From positions 62,001 to 126,000 of the forward strand of contig SWBL01000057.1 of the NCBI GenBank assembly GCA_024195585.1: a stretch of 64,000 bases of DNA. Direction: 5' to 3'. How positions within the stretch are numbered: the first letter of the stretch is position 1; each line of letters opens with the position of its first letter. The notes beneath the pieces are model-generated. The model was not told the origin of the DNA and ran no database searches. It saw nothing but the letters and a program-made list of their open reading frames with translations. Shown here piece by piece: positions 51,369 through 61,574 of this stretch. The stretch comes from Aureobasidium sp. EXF-3400 (taxonomy: Eukaryota > Ascomycota > Dothideomycetes > Dothideales > Saccotheciaceae). The position numbers and the translations under genes were made by a program.

Positions 51369-54300
51369 ATGTCGAAACCAAGTGATTACACCGTCCTCTG
51401 GATCTGCGCGCTCACAACGGAGTATGTAGCTGCTCAGACTTTCCTCGACGAAGAAGATTCGAAGCCTGAGGCGGGTACGATTCCGATCAACGATACCAAC
51501 GCATATACCTTGGGCCGAATCGCTGGTCACAAGGTGGTACTTGCAGTACTTCCCAAAGGCGAATATGGCGTAGGTTCTGCCGCGAGTGTCATTACTCATA
51601 TTCTCCGATCATTTCCCAACATCAGAATTGGCCTGATGGTTGGTATCGGCGGTGGTGCGCCTACCAACGCCAACGACATTCGCTTGGGGGACATTGTCGT
51701 CAGCTCACCCAAGGACGGCCATGGAGGAGTCTATCACTACGATCTAGGCAAAGAAGTTCAGGATTCTGGATTCGAGCAGACAGGCTTCCTAGACCAGCCG
51801 CCGACTGTGGTTCGGACTGCGGTGTCTGCGCTCGAAGCGAACCATATACTGAAAGGACACCACATCAATCAGAACATCGAACACGCACTAGAACGGAATC
51901 CTCGGCTCCGAAGGAAGGGATATGCCTGTCCGGCTCTTGAAAGCGACCGGCTGTACAAAGTTGACATAGTACACCCCGCATCTGAGGAAAGCTGTGAGAA
52001 TATTTGTGGGACAGAGTCTCATAAGCTGGTGGCGCGCCACCCAAGGCACGCAGAAGACGATAATCCTGCGATTCACTATGGTCTAATAGGCTCAGGAAAC
52101 AAGGTCATAAAGAATGCAAGCTTGAGAGACAAGCTTGCCCGAGAAAAGGGTATCCTGTGTTTTGAGATGGAGGCGGCAGGAGTTATGAACCGGATGCCTT
52201 GCCTGGTAGTTCGTGGTATCTGCGACTACTGTGATAGTCACAAGAATAAAGACTGGCAGGAATATGCAGCGATGACTGCAGCCGCATATACGAAGGAGCT
52301 CCTGTCGGGAATACCACGTAGGGAGATCGAACAAGAAGAACGACTTGCAGTAATCGTTGGAAAAAGTGAGTGATTCTCCACTTTCAACGCCATAGCGCTT
52401 CTCTGACAACAACAAAGTATCAAAAGATGTTGAAACCGTAGTTGCATCATTGGCAGAGATAAAAAGTTCGGATAAGACCCGCGCAATCATTCTATGGCTC
52501 AAAGCTACGGATCCTTCTGCCAACTTCAACAGAGCAATTCAGGTCCATCATCCAGGCACAGGTCAATGGTTTCTTGGCAGCTCTCTGTTTCAGGAATGGA
52601 AAGAACGACACAGCTCTTTTCTTTGGCTCCACGGATTGTCCGGGTGTGGTAAAACAATTCTTAGCGCGGCCATCATCCAGCAACTTCGCGATGAGAAAAC
52701 CTCTTCCACGATATATTTCTACTTCGATTTCAGCGACCCAAACAAGCAGCATTTCGAAGATATGCTGAGATCGTTGTTGTTACAGCTCTACCACGAGTCC
52801 CCTATAGCTCGCACCATCGTCAACGCACTCTTCGATTCGTATAGTAACGGAACACAACAACTGGGCACGAAACAAATGGAAGATACATTGAAGTCTGTAT
52901 TGGAGCGATCAGAGAGCACTACGATCATAATCGATGCACTTGACGAAGCGAAATTGCCGAGCGAGCTTGTGCAGTGGTGTCAAGTCGTGTACAGCTCTGA
53001 AACCCTGAAAGTGCGTCTCCTCGTTACCTCTCGCTCACAAATCGTAGATTGGCCCAACAAACTGCATCTGGTTTCCCTTCGTCCCGAGAGTGTCAGCGGA
53101 GATATCAAGTACTATACCCGACGCAGACTGCATAGTAGAGAGTTCGCAAAATGGACAAACCAACAAGCACTCCGGGACGAGGTTGAGACAACGATAGGCG
53201 AGAAAGCTGGAGGAATGTAAGTGACTTTCTCTGATGTTTACTGCACACTGACACATCAGCCAGGTTTCGTTGGGCAGCGCTGCAACTAGATACCTTACGT
53301 CAATGTCGCAATAAACCCGCCATCGAAAGAGCTCTCCAGGACCTGCCCAAAACATTGAACGAAACCTATGCGCGCATGTTGACTTCGATCCAAGCGCGCC
53401 ATGATCATGGAGATGTCACGCTGGTACTACAGATGTTGTTGTGGAGTGATCGGCGTCTTACAGTTGAAGCCTGTAACGATGCGGTTATCGTACGACCAGA
53501 GAAAAAGCCTGCGTTCTCCGCACACAATCAGTTCTTTGATCGTTGGGACATTGTGAACATATGTTCTGGTTTAGTGACAACGGTCTGGTCCAACACTGGC
53601 TATGCCGACTCACAATATCTTCAGCTTGCACATGCTTCCGTCCGAGAGTACTTGTCGTCCCAAGAGATTATCCAGCCTTTCAGATCTCAACTCAAAGAGG
53701 CATATACGAGGGCATGTCTCTTACGCATGTGTCATGCATACCTCGGTTGTATTGACTGGAGCACCATGGGTGACAACCCTGATGGAATCGACCAAACATT
53801 CCCTCTCGCCGACTGGGCTGCCTCCACATGGCCGGAGCATGCCAGATACCTGGAAGCGGTCGATGAGGATGTACCCGCCTCTGTACTCGGTTTTCTCCAG
53901 AGAGTTTGCGTGCTTTCCAAGCATTTTTTCAGATACAGTATTGCTCCTTTTTATTGGGCTGACAGAACACAATGTTATCCACTATACTTCGCGGCTTTTA
54001 TGGGACTCCGACGTTCATGTAGACGATTGATACAGTCAGACAGGGCTCATACACCCAAGAGTTCTGATGATGAATTCTCAGGATCTGCTCAGACAAATGT
54101 AGAGTCCGTTCTACAGATTCGCCTTGACGCTTCGCTGTCGGCAGCCGCAACCAGAGGCTACGTTGGTATTGTTCAAGACCTTCTCCGCCATGGTGCTCGT
54201 CCTGATGCGTTCCGTTTCTCACGCTATACCCAGGAATACACTGCTTTGCACCTAGCCTCAAAATCGGGCCATACAGAAGTCGTCCGACTCTTGATTAAGG

Positions 54301-56462
54301 GTGGAGCTTCTATAAACTATAACGCACAGCCTTCTTGTCGAACTGCACTGTACGAAGCCTCGAGGTCCGGACATGTAGATGTCGTCAAAGTCATCCTTGC
54401 TCATAAGGCTGACCCTGATATCCACTCCCATAGTTGGTCGCCGCTCAGGGTCGCTAGATTCTACGGTCATGTGGCTGTTGCACAAGCTTTGGTTTCCGCT
54501 GGTGCTAAAGAGGACATCTATTCTCTTCAATATACTGCTGGGCAAGGGGATCTTCGAAAAGGGGGAGACGAATCCAGGCCTGTGAACATTGCCCGCTTTG
54601 GGGTAGCGGTAAGCCGAGAGGATGAGAGTAAGGCCCATTCCTTGCTGGAACACTTTACTGGTCTGAAAGACAAGGGCGACCACAACCGAACAGCTACTAG
54701 GCGACCATCGGAGCGTGGTGCACTTGCGGATACTCCAGAGACTAATGATACTGCTTTGATGTTGGCTGCCCGCTCAGGCAACTGCCATGCTGTGCAAACT
54801 CTACTCGACTGTGGAGCGGACCTAAGTGATTGTAAATGGCATAATCCGATACTCGCTGCTGCTCACCAAGGACATTTTGAGATCGTAGAGCAGATTTTAC
54901 TCCACGGCGTACACATCAATGAGTCGGGTCCGCTTGGCACTGCTCTATATCAAGCAGCCTGGAACAATCTCGAGACACTCGTCAAGATTCTGTTGAGAAA
55001 TGGAGCTGTAGCCAATGAGCGTGAAGAGGGAATACGAACTTCACTGCAGATTGCCACCGCCAAACGCCATCTAGGAGTAATGAGGCTCTTGATTGCAAGC
55101 GGCGCAGACGTAGATCGAGACGGATGGCCTCAATATCCTTCTTATCATCACCCATCAATGCCGTCCTTGAGAGCAACGCCTGACAAGGCTTGGCTTCGAT
55201 GGTTACAGATATATCCAGGATCCACTTTGAAACGGGCTGGCGACTCAAGTCCCATTGATCCCGCTGAGCTTCTCTCCAGGGCACTGACTCCACTGCAGAT
55301 CGCTGTGATAGCGTCCTCGATAGAAGCTGTAGGACTACTAGTCGATAGCGGCGCCGATGTCAATAAAGGTCAATGGTGCACACCACTCCAGATTGCGGTC
55401 AGTATGGGTCATACAGATATCGCGGAAAAGCTTCTCGGTAATGGTGCGTACGTGAACATTTCAGATCCCGATGAGACTCTCCTAGATCTGGCTACCAGAC
55501 ACAATCATGGGATGACAGTCAGATTGCTCATCGTACATGGAGCAGCCGTCCATGGAAATCATGAAACGGGCAACGATCCGCTGCAGCTTGCTGCCTTACA
55601 CGGGCGTGTACAAACTGCTCAGATGCTGCTAGCCGCTGGATACAAACGTACCATCGAGGCGCCCGTTATACAGGGGGCACACGACGTTACCAGACGCCGG
55701 CTGTGCTCTGCTCTGAACATCGCTGTACGTGCTGGAACATCCATTTATGACCATTCCGAAGGTTACGATCACTTCGGAGTCGTACGTCTGCTCCTAAACC
55801 ACGGCTGCCTCAACAAAAGTGACTGGATTCCCGCGTTACACTATATTGTCCAACAAGGCCATAGAAGATATCTCCATCTGTTTCTTGAGCACGGTGTTGA
55901 TGTGAACGAATCATACGTTTATCGCTGGAGGACTAGCATCACCAATGCATCGCGAACCACGAGCTGGAAACTTTTGCGAGTAGCTTCTTTCTATGGGCAC
56001 GAAGGTCTAGTACGTCTACTTCTGCACTGTGGAGCTGAAATAAACGACAACAGCCAAGGTAATTGTGCTTTGGCTTCCGCAGCTGCTGGCAGACAGGAAT
56101 CCATGATGCGATTACTTACCAGGAGAGGAGCCAGTATTGAAGTCGCACTACAAGTAGCTTGGCGCTGGACCAATTCTAGAAAGATCACTCGCCGGTTGCG
56201 CCGCCTTCACGCCTCAATTGTCTCGCCGCCCGATCGGTTCCCAGAGTGGGAAGAGCATGACTCGTTGTCGTTACTTGATGAAAGCTATCCACAACCACCA
56301 GCAGAACGAATAGTACTGGCACCACAACAAAACCCATTGCTATTAGTGGAAGAGTATAGCAGTGACTCTTCTCAATCAACCCTAGACGGTGCTTCATCGC
56401 GCCGTCGCTCCGGATTTTCATCAGCAGAATCTCGGCTTCGCTCCAGGCTGTCTAAGACATGA
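51369..56462 (+). CDS. NOD-like receptor: PNP_UDP-NACHT-ankyrin
   Basis: Three exons (51369-52365, 52418-53216, 53264-56462) encode 1664 residues. Residues about 8-310 are a purine-nucleoside-phosphorylase-like domain (YTVLWICALTTEYVAAQTFL, GLMVGIGGGAP, GILCFEMEAAGVMN, VVRGICDYCDSHKN). Then comes a NACHT NTPase with Walker A HGLSGCGKTILSA, Walker B TIIIDALDEA and MFRWAALQLDTLRQC just after the second intron, followed by a winged-helix-like region. From about residue 880 come roughly a dozen ankyrin repeats (YTALHLASKSGHTEVVRLLI, TALMLAARSGNCHAVQTLL, PLQIAVSMGHTDIAEKLLG). A low-complexity tail closes it. Fungal NLRs of this architecture are thought to act in non-self recognition and heterokaryon incompatibility; the ankyrin part is the presumed sensor and the PNP part the effector. 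All three domains look intact. Confidence 0.93.
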
Positions 56463-56670
56463 ACAGAGCTTATGCACGTTCTGACGGATCACACACACCT
56501 CCTAATGATGTTCACTTGGCATGTTCACTGCATCAGATGCCAGAAGAATCGAAGCTACTCTTTCTGACAAACATCTGATCGAAGAATTTAGTGGTTATTA
56601 CTGCAAATAGTGTAGATATAGGAGCGATTGCATATATACCGGTGTGGACAACGTAGAGCAGATGGGGATT

Positions 56671-57484
56671 TTAGCGTTCGTCGGGCTTTTGTATCTGCCG
56701 CTCACTCGTCTCGATGGATCTGAGTATGTCCTGGATAGAGGCGCAACCTCTCCAACAAGACTGCATCACCTCATCGAAAGGAAGGCCACTAGTGTCCGGA
56801 AAGTCTGCCGATGAGAAACGGGCTTCGACTTCATCACTCTCTAACTCCCCAAACGGCTCATGCCCAGTCAGTATCGTATATATCGTGGATCCAAGCCCGA
56901 AGATGTCGTCCTGAGCATCACATGGAGTTTTGGGCAACGCCGGACGCCAGAAACGTGTCGAGCTAGAGACAAGAGCCTTCGAACCTTGCAACGAAGAGCC
57001 GGCGAAATCACATATCTTGAGATCCAGGTTCTCGTCCAGCAGGAGATTGTCCGGCTTGATGTCGCAGTGTATCACTCCTCGGCTATGTAAGGACTGCGCA
57101 CGGCTCAGCTCCAAACATGATCTTTCGTTTTGTGGTGTCAGGTACCTGAATCGCATCTACTGCTTGTTTGACCCAGCGGATCTTTTCTCCAGTAGAGCAT
57201 TGGTTTGAATCGATGTATGATTTCAAATTGCCGTTTTGCATGTATCTGGTCCTGAGTATGGACAGTTCGGGGTTCCATGATAAGAATGGCACTACTCTGG
57301 GGTGCGAACCGAGATGTTGGTAGATGCGTGCTTCGATCTCGAGCTCTTGAAGTGAAGAGTCGTTGTTTGGCCATGGTTGTTTGGTAACTACTTCTCCTTG
57401 TCGCTCGACAATCCCGCTTGCTCCATGTGCGATGTATGTGCCTAAAGCGTGTATAGCTTGAGCCATATCATTGTGGGAAGTCAA
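56671..57484 (-). CDS. small protein kinase-like protein
   Basis: Two exons (57484-57146, 57108-56671), 258 residues. Kinase landmarks: glycine loop GTYIAHGASGIV, Lys in VVTKQPW, EIEARIYQHLG with the helix-C Glu, catalytic loop HCDIKPDNLLL (HCD for HRD), Asp in ICDFAGSSL (DFA for DFG), then DIFGLGSTIYTILTGHEPFG in lobe C. It ends soon after, so the C-lobe is short. The intron would be 37 bp, below usual fungal size, and leaves an extra LSRAQ before SLHSRGVIHCD; a frameshift there is an alternative reading. It is tail to tail with the NLR gene (208 bp). Such kinases are common in mould NLR and het neighbourhoods; a functional link is inference. Confidence 0.72.
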
Positions 57485-59041
57485 GACGCGGTCAGACGAA
57501 TACCAGCGGTTGTGAGAGGGGATCCTTGAGGCTTGGCAGGTTCATAACAATCGGTCTTTCCCTGCAACTTCATGCTGCGCTATATTGTTACGCAGAAATG
57601 ATGCGGCTTTGTGTATGTATGGTTCACATAATGCTGTATGTAGAAAGCATCAGCCACAAACTCAGCATCCAGATATCGAGGTGTATAAAAGTGACCTCAC
57701 GCTCGGATAGTTCATCAAACACCTCGACTCGCAACAAGATAGCTGAGATCTGCAACTCAAGCACTGTCCACAACAGCAGAATATTAATCTTCTGTTCGCA
57801 CTTACAGCTTCACTCTATACCTCTCATCTTCTGCCTTAGACAGCAGGAGACACAAGAGAGAAGAATGATCAGGTCCATGATCCTGACATTGTCGTTTCTG
57901 TCTCTTGATATTCCCAGACTTCTAGTATCGAATATTGTGAGAGCTTGACTGGGGACTCGCGGACCCGATTGAGCTTTGTACTTGCCGATCTTGCTTCGTA
58001 GTCATCCGATGGGCCGTCTTCAAGCAACTCAAGAGGCTTCTTCGCTTCGTGTATCTTCTTCGTCGTCTGCTCCCCATACTTAAAGGATTCTTCTACGGCA
58101 TCGCTGTTACTATGGTACTTGGCATCGCCTTTTCGATTATTAATGATAAACGAGAGGGTTGGATTAGAGTATTCGTCATCGTCATCCCCAACCTAAGTTA
58201 TCGTTAACATATCGACGCTGTACTACAGCGAGTTATCGAATTTACTGTTGCATACTTCGAAGCCTCGGATCTAGCGGTTCTCAACTGGACAATCGAGTTC
58301 TGCGATCAGTACCGTCAGTGCATCCTCTGACCGTGCATTTTTCTAACATTTTTCTAGCATTCATGTGTGCGGCCCGTCTTAGTTTACTATCAAGCATTGA
58401 TGAAATGCCTTCAAGATGGCCTATAGAGCTACAAGTCAACACTTCCATTCCTTTTGGATCTCTTACCTGTGCTTATATGAAAGTTCAGGTGCGTGAGAGA
58501 CTGCCCTGCTAGTAGTACGAATATCCTATGCCAGTAGTCAATCGGTATTAGCGAATCATATCAGTCGGCTCCGTTCATGCCAGACCATAGGGGTACTAAG
58601 TTGATGCGACTTAGACACTCCTACTTCAACTTCTCGGACTCTTACATGTTCGAAGACATACTACGTTTCTCTTGTGCTATATGGTCAGATATTGGCTAGA
58701 ACTTGGACAGAATTCGTCAATAATACCACCGTTCAAATCTCGCCGTGTACTGGTCTTGAACATGCTGAATGGCAGCCTAATCTCCGCCGTTGGGTGACTT
58801 TGATCAAGGGATAAGGATGGCAGTTTTCCCAAAGAAGCTTCGGCTGCTGGTTTTTTGCTAGTTTGGTTGTGAGAGGTGAGATTATTGTGGTTGTCTTTTG
58901 CGTGTTTGGTGTATCCAGGGAGATATTAAGATTGAGATGGGAACTTGATTACGATGTGACGATGTGTTTTTTTGATACCATCCTCCTACTTTTACTCGCC
59001 TCCCAACCCCCCACCAAACCCACCAAACAAAGTCAAGACCC
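57485..59041. other. intergenic region with a membrane-protein-like relic
   Basis: About 1.56 kb. It contains the TATA-dyad unit at 57684. Around 57975-58205 on the plus strand an open stretch reads like a basic/hydrophobic protein fragment (VYLLRRLLPILKGFFYGIAV, SIINDKREGWIRVFVIVI), without a start codon of its own or a recognisable family. ORF 58318-58512 is not supported. Confidence 0.35.
57684..57884 (+). repeat. TATA-dyad unit, best copy
   Basis: TATAAAA at 57684-57690 and ATGATCAGGTCCATGATCC at 57865-57883, about 180 bp apart. GATC arms surround the core; AGAGAGAAGA precedes and a T/C-rich run follows. No ATG lies between the TATA box and the dyad on the likely transcript, apart from the one in the motif itself. 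Confidence 0.45.
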
Positions 59042-60652
59042 TCAAACAAACCCACCACCATAATAAACACCAGCACTTCTCTTCCCCACATCACTCTCAT
59101 CCCTTCTATCCCTCCAGCCCACACCCACACCCCCAGACGCAACAACAGCCTCTCCAATCTCCTTCCCCCACCCACTCATCCGTCTAGCACCAGCTTCCCA
59201 ACCCTGCTGCAAAGTTCTCGATCCAGAAAGCCTGCGCACTCTCTCCTTAACACCAATCTGACTAGCTTTGACCGCACCAGTAGAGATAGCCGCATCCAGT
59301 TTTTGATTCAGCGAACGGTGGAAAGAGGAAATATCACCGGGGTCGTGGAGTTTGGTGTAGAGTTTTGGTTGTGGAGGCGCTGCGTTGGGGCCGGTGGAGA
59401 GTTCGGTTAGGAGTGGTGGAGTGTGGGCGTATGAGATTCCCTTTGGCATGGGTTGGGTTTCTCTGGGTGCGCTGGTGATGGAAGAGATGTGAGGGGGGTA
59501 TGAGGGCAGTCGGGGTCTAGGTTCTATGGTTGTTTGGTGGCGTTTCGTTCTTATGTCTGTGGTGGGTGGAGGTTGAGTTGGCTTTATGGTGCTGCGGCGT
59601 CGGTGGGAAGGTACTTCCATCTTCATACTCTCGCCACTTGACTCGCTCGAGTCGGAGAACCAAGAGTTTGGTTGTGGATGATGGATAGAAGCCTCATGAG
59701 TTGGTCCCGCGGCCTCCGTCGCGGTCTTCAGAGTGGCAGTCGCTTCCTCGTGCAGTTGCAAGGAACTGTGCGGTGGCGCTGATATGCCTGAATGCCTGAT
59801 TAATGGTCTGGCATCAAGACGTACACCATCGACTGTTCTCATGACCGGCACGTCTCTTTCTCTTCCACTATCCTCTTCTGTCTCATTCTCTTTCATCAAC
59901 ACTGTATCTTTGACAATCTCATCCAAAGAAGCATAAGTGCTCTGTACCAACGTCTGCTCTTGAGTTTGTGGCTCCGTCTGCACCTGCGTCGTCCACTCTC
60001 GCTGCAAAGCTCCTTTTGCAGCAGTCCTCTGCAGTGGCACACCAACTTCGAAATCCAGTGTGGAGCCCGAATTATCCGAATGCAGTAGGTGCGTCAATGA
60101 ACTCGCAGAGGCGGCATACGCGTTCGCACCTCCCGTACTCGCACTTTCGGTGGGACTGATTTGTTCCTCTTGCCGATCCTTACCATGCTTGCGTTGATGT
60201 GACAGAGAAAAGTAGCGTCCAAAGTCTTCGGGCTCGGTGACTTCGGCGCTGAAGTCGCCGAGAGCGGAAAGCAACCTTTCATCTTCATCTGGACTTGTAA
60301 GGTTCGATTGTTCAGCTGCAAGTTCAAGGTCTCCAAAGCCATCATCATCGAAGATGAATTGCGGTAACTTGCTGTCACAGCGACTCTGCTCATCCTCTTC
60401 TTTTTCCTTTTTGCCTTCATCTTCGACTCTCTTCTCTACTTGTCCAGGGCTCTGGTCAGAAGAACCAGTAGTCAGAGGCACACCTTCACTACCAGAAGGA
60501 GAAAAATCTTCTTCCTCCTCGTTCGAGGTACCAGAGTCCAGTTTCGGAGGTGAGAGAAGACTATCGATGCGTGTCTTGCGGCATTTCTTACGAAAGTGAT
60601 CGAAAGCGGCGGAGAGGGAGGAGCGGCGTCTGCCTTTTGATGATGAAGACAT
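59042..60652 (-). CDS. disordered fungal hypothetical protein
   Basis: Single exon, 536 codons, start at 60652 (MSSSSKGRRRSSL). It begins with a basic block (FDHFRKKCRKTRIDSLLSPP), then acidic/Ser-rich sequence (EEEEDFSPSGSEG, LPQFIFDDDGFGDLEL) and Pro/Thr-rich linkers (HRRRSTIKPTQPPPTTDIRT). The one ordered-looking part is C-terminal: KLHDPGDISSFHRSLNQKLD, ASQIGVKERVRRLSGSR and MSGWGKEIGEAVV. No domain I know. The whole reading frame is uninterrupted and has protein-like composition, so I believe it is real. Confidence 0.65.
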   Translation of the reverse strand: MSSSSKGRRRSSLSAAFDHFRKKCRKTRIDSLLSPPKLDSGTSNEEEEDFSPSGSEGVPLTTGSSDQSPGQVEKRVEDEGKKEKEEDEQSRCDSKLPQFIFDDDGFGDLELAAEQSNLTSPDEDERLLSALGDFSAEVTEPEDFGRYFSLSHQRKHGKDRQEEQISPTESASTGGANAYAASASSLTHLLHSDNSGSTLDFEVGVPLQRTAAKGALQREWTTQVQTEPQTQEQTLVQSTYASLDEIVKDTVLMKENETEEDSGRERDVPVMRTVDGVRLDARPLIRHSGISAPPHSSLQLHEEATATLKTATEAAGPTHEASIHHPQPNSWFSDSSESSGESMKMEVPSHRRRSTIKPTQPPPTTDIRTKRHQTTIEPRPRLPSYPPHISSITSAPRETQPMPKGISYAHTPPLLTELSTGPNAAPPQPKLYTKLHDPGDISSFHRSLNQKLDAAISTGAVKASQIGVKERVRRLSGSRTLQQGWEAGARRMSGWGKEIGEAVVASGGVGVGWRDRRDESDVGKRSAGVYYGGGFV

Positions 60653-61574
60653 ATTATAAGCGGATAATCAAACGGTTCGAAGAAGCTTGCTCATCGGAAT
60701 GGCGAGGAATAGAGATTGGAAGCCGAAATCGAGTTGAGTAGAGAATATGGATGATTGGTAGGAGATGTGGTCAGAAGGATGCTAGAAGGATGTGGGAGAA
60801 ACGGACGGTCGCATCTGCTCGAGGCGTCCTGTTATATGCTTGATCCATGGCTACGCTGTAGTCAATTAATGGTCGGTAGCTGTTATCAGCACGTCAGTTT
60901 GGGTTGACAGAACGAAACATCATCTTTCTCTTATCAGTAGATCTGGAAGGTCATATGTGCTTGGCCAATTCTTTGCTCAAGACCACGCATGTCTAAAAGT
61001 CAAGATGTAGGCAGCTGATAGGCTTGATCTTGCCCTGCCAAGATGAGCAACGTTACCAGACACTCTCGACGGTGAAACAACAAACTCATGCGTATGTTGA
61101 ACGTGCACTTGACTTTGAGGGGCATGTATTGTATCAGGTGAGTGGGCTTGGATTGGTCTATATACCTCCACAGTGGAGTATAAGCAGAGAAAGTCAATTT
61201 GGGTGGAGAGAGAGAAACGGGCGAACCTTGAGTGCTGTCTCAAACTGTGACAACCTTCTTTCATGATCCGTCCGACGCCTTGATAACGTAAAGAAAACTG
61301 AGCAAAGCGTGTAGCAGAAGCAACCTCCTCTTTTTTGTCTTCTCTTTTCTTCAGTGTGAACATCCTGTTTTATCCTCCGTAGGGACCATCCATCCAACCA
61401 TATTAGGTGTCGTCGTAACCATCGTGAAAGCACAACCGTGTGCAGCTATATGAAGAAGAAAAAAAGAAGAAAAAAGATAAAGAAAACTCGACACGACGAA
61501 AGCGTGGAGTAGGGATGATAAGAGAAAGCAAAATCGTGGCAATGGTGTATTTCAATGATGTAAGTGACAGCTCA
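60653..61574. other. intergenic region
   Basis: Promoter of the 59042 gene and 3' flank of the zinc-finger gene. A purine-rich strand (GAAGAAGAAAAAAAGAAG, about 61450-61490) lies just beyond the zinc-finger stop and may mark its 3' UTR. No gene seen. Confidence 0.4.

Noticed and set aside
57975..58205. Membrane-protein-like open stretch downstream of the kinase gene
   Set aside because: Lacks a start codon and any upstream exon that I can join; kept only as a note in the intergenic entry.
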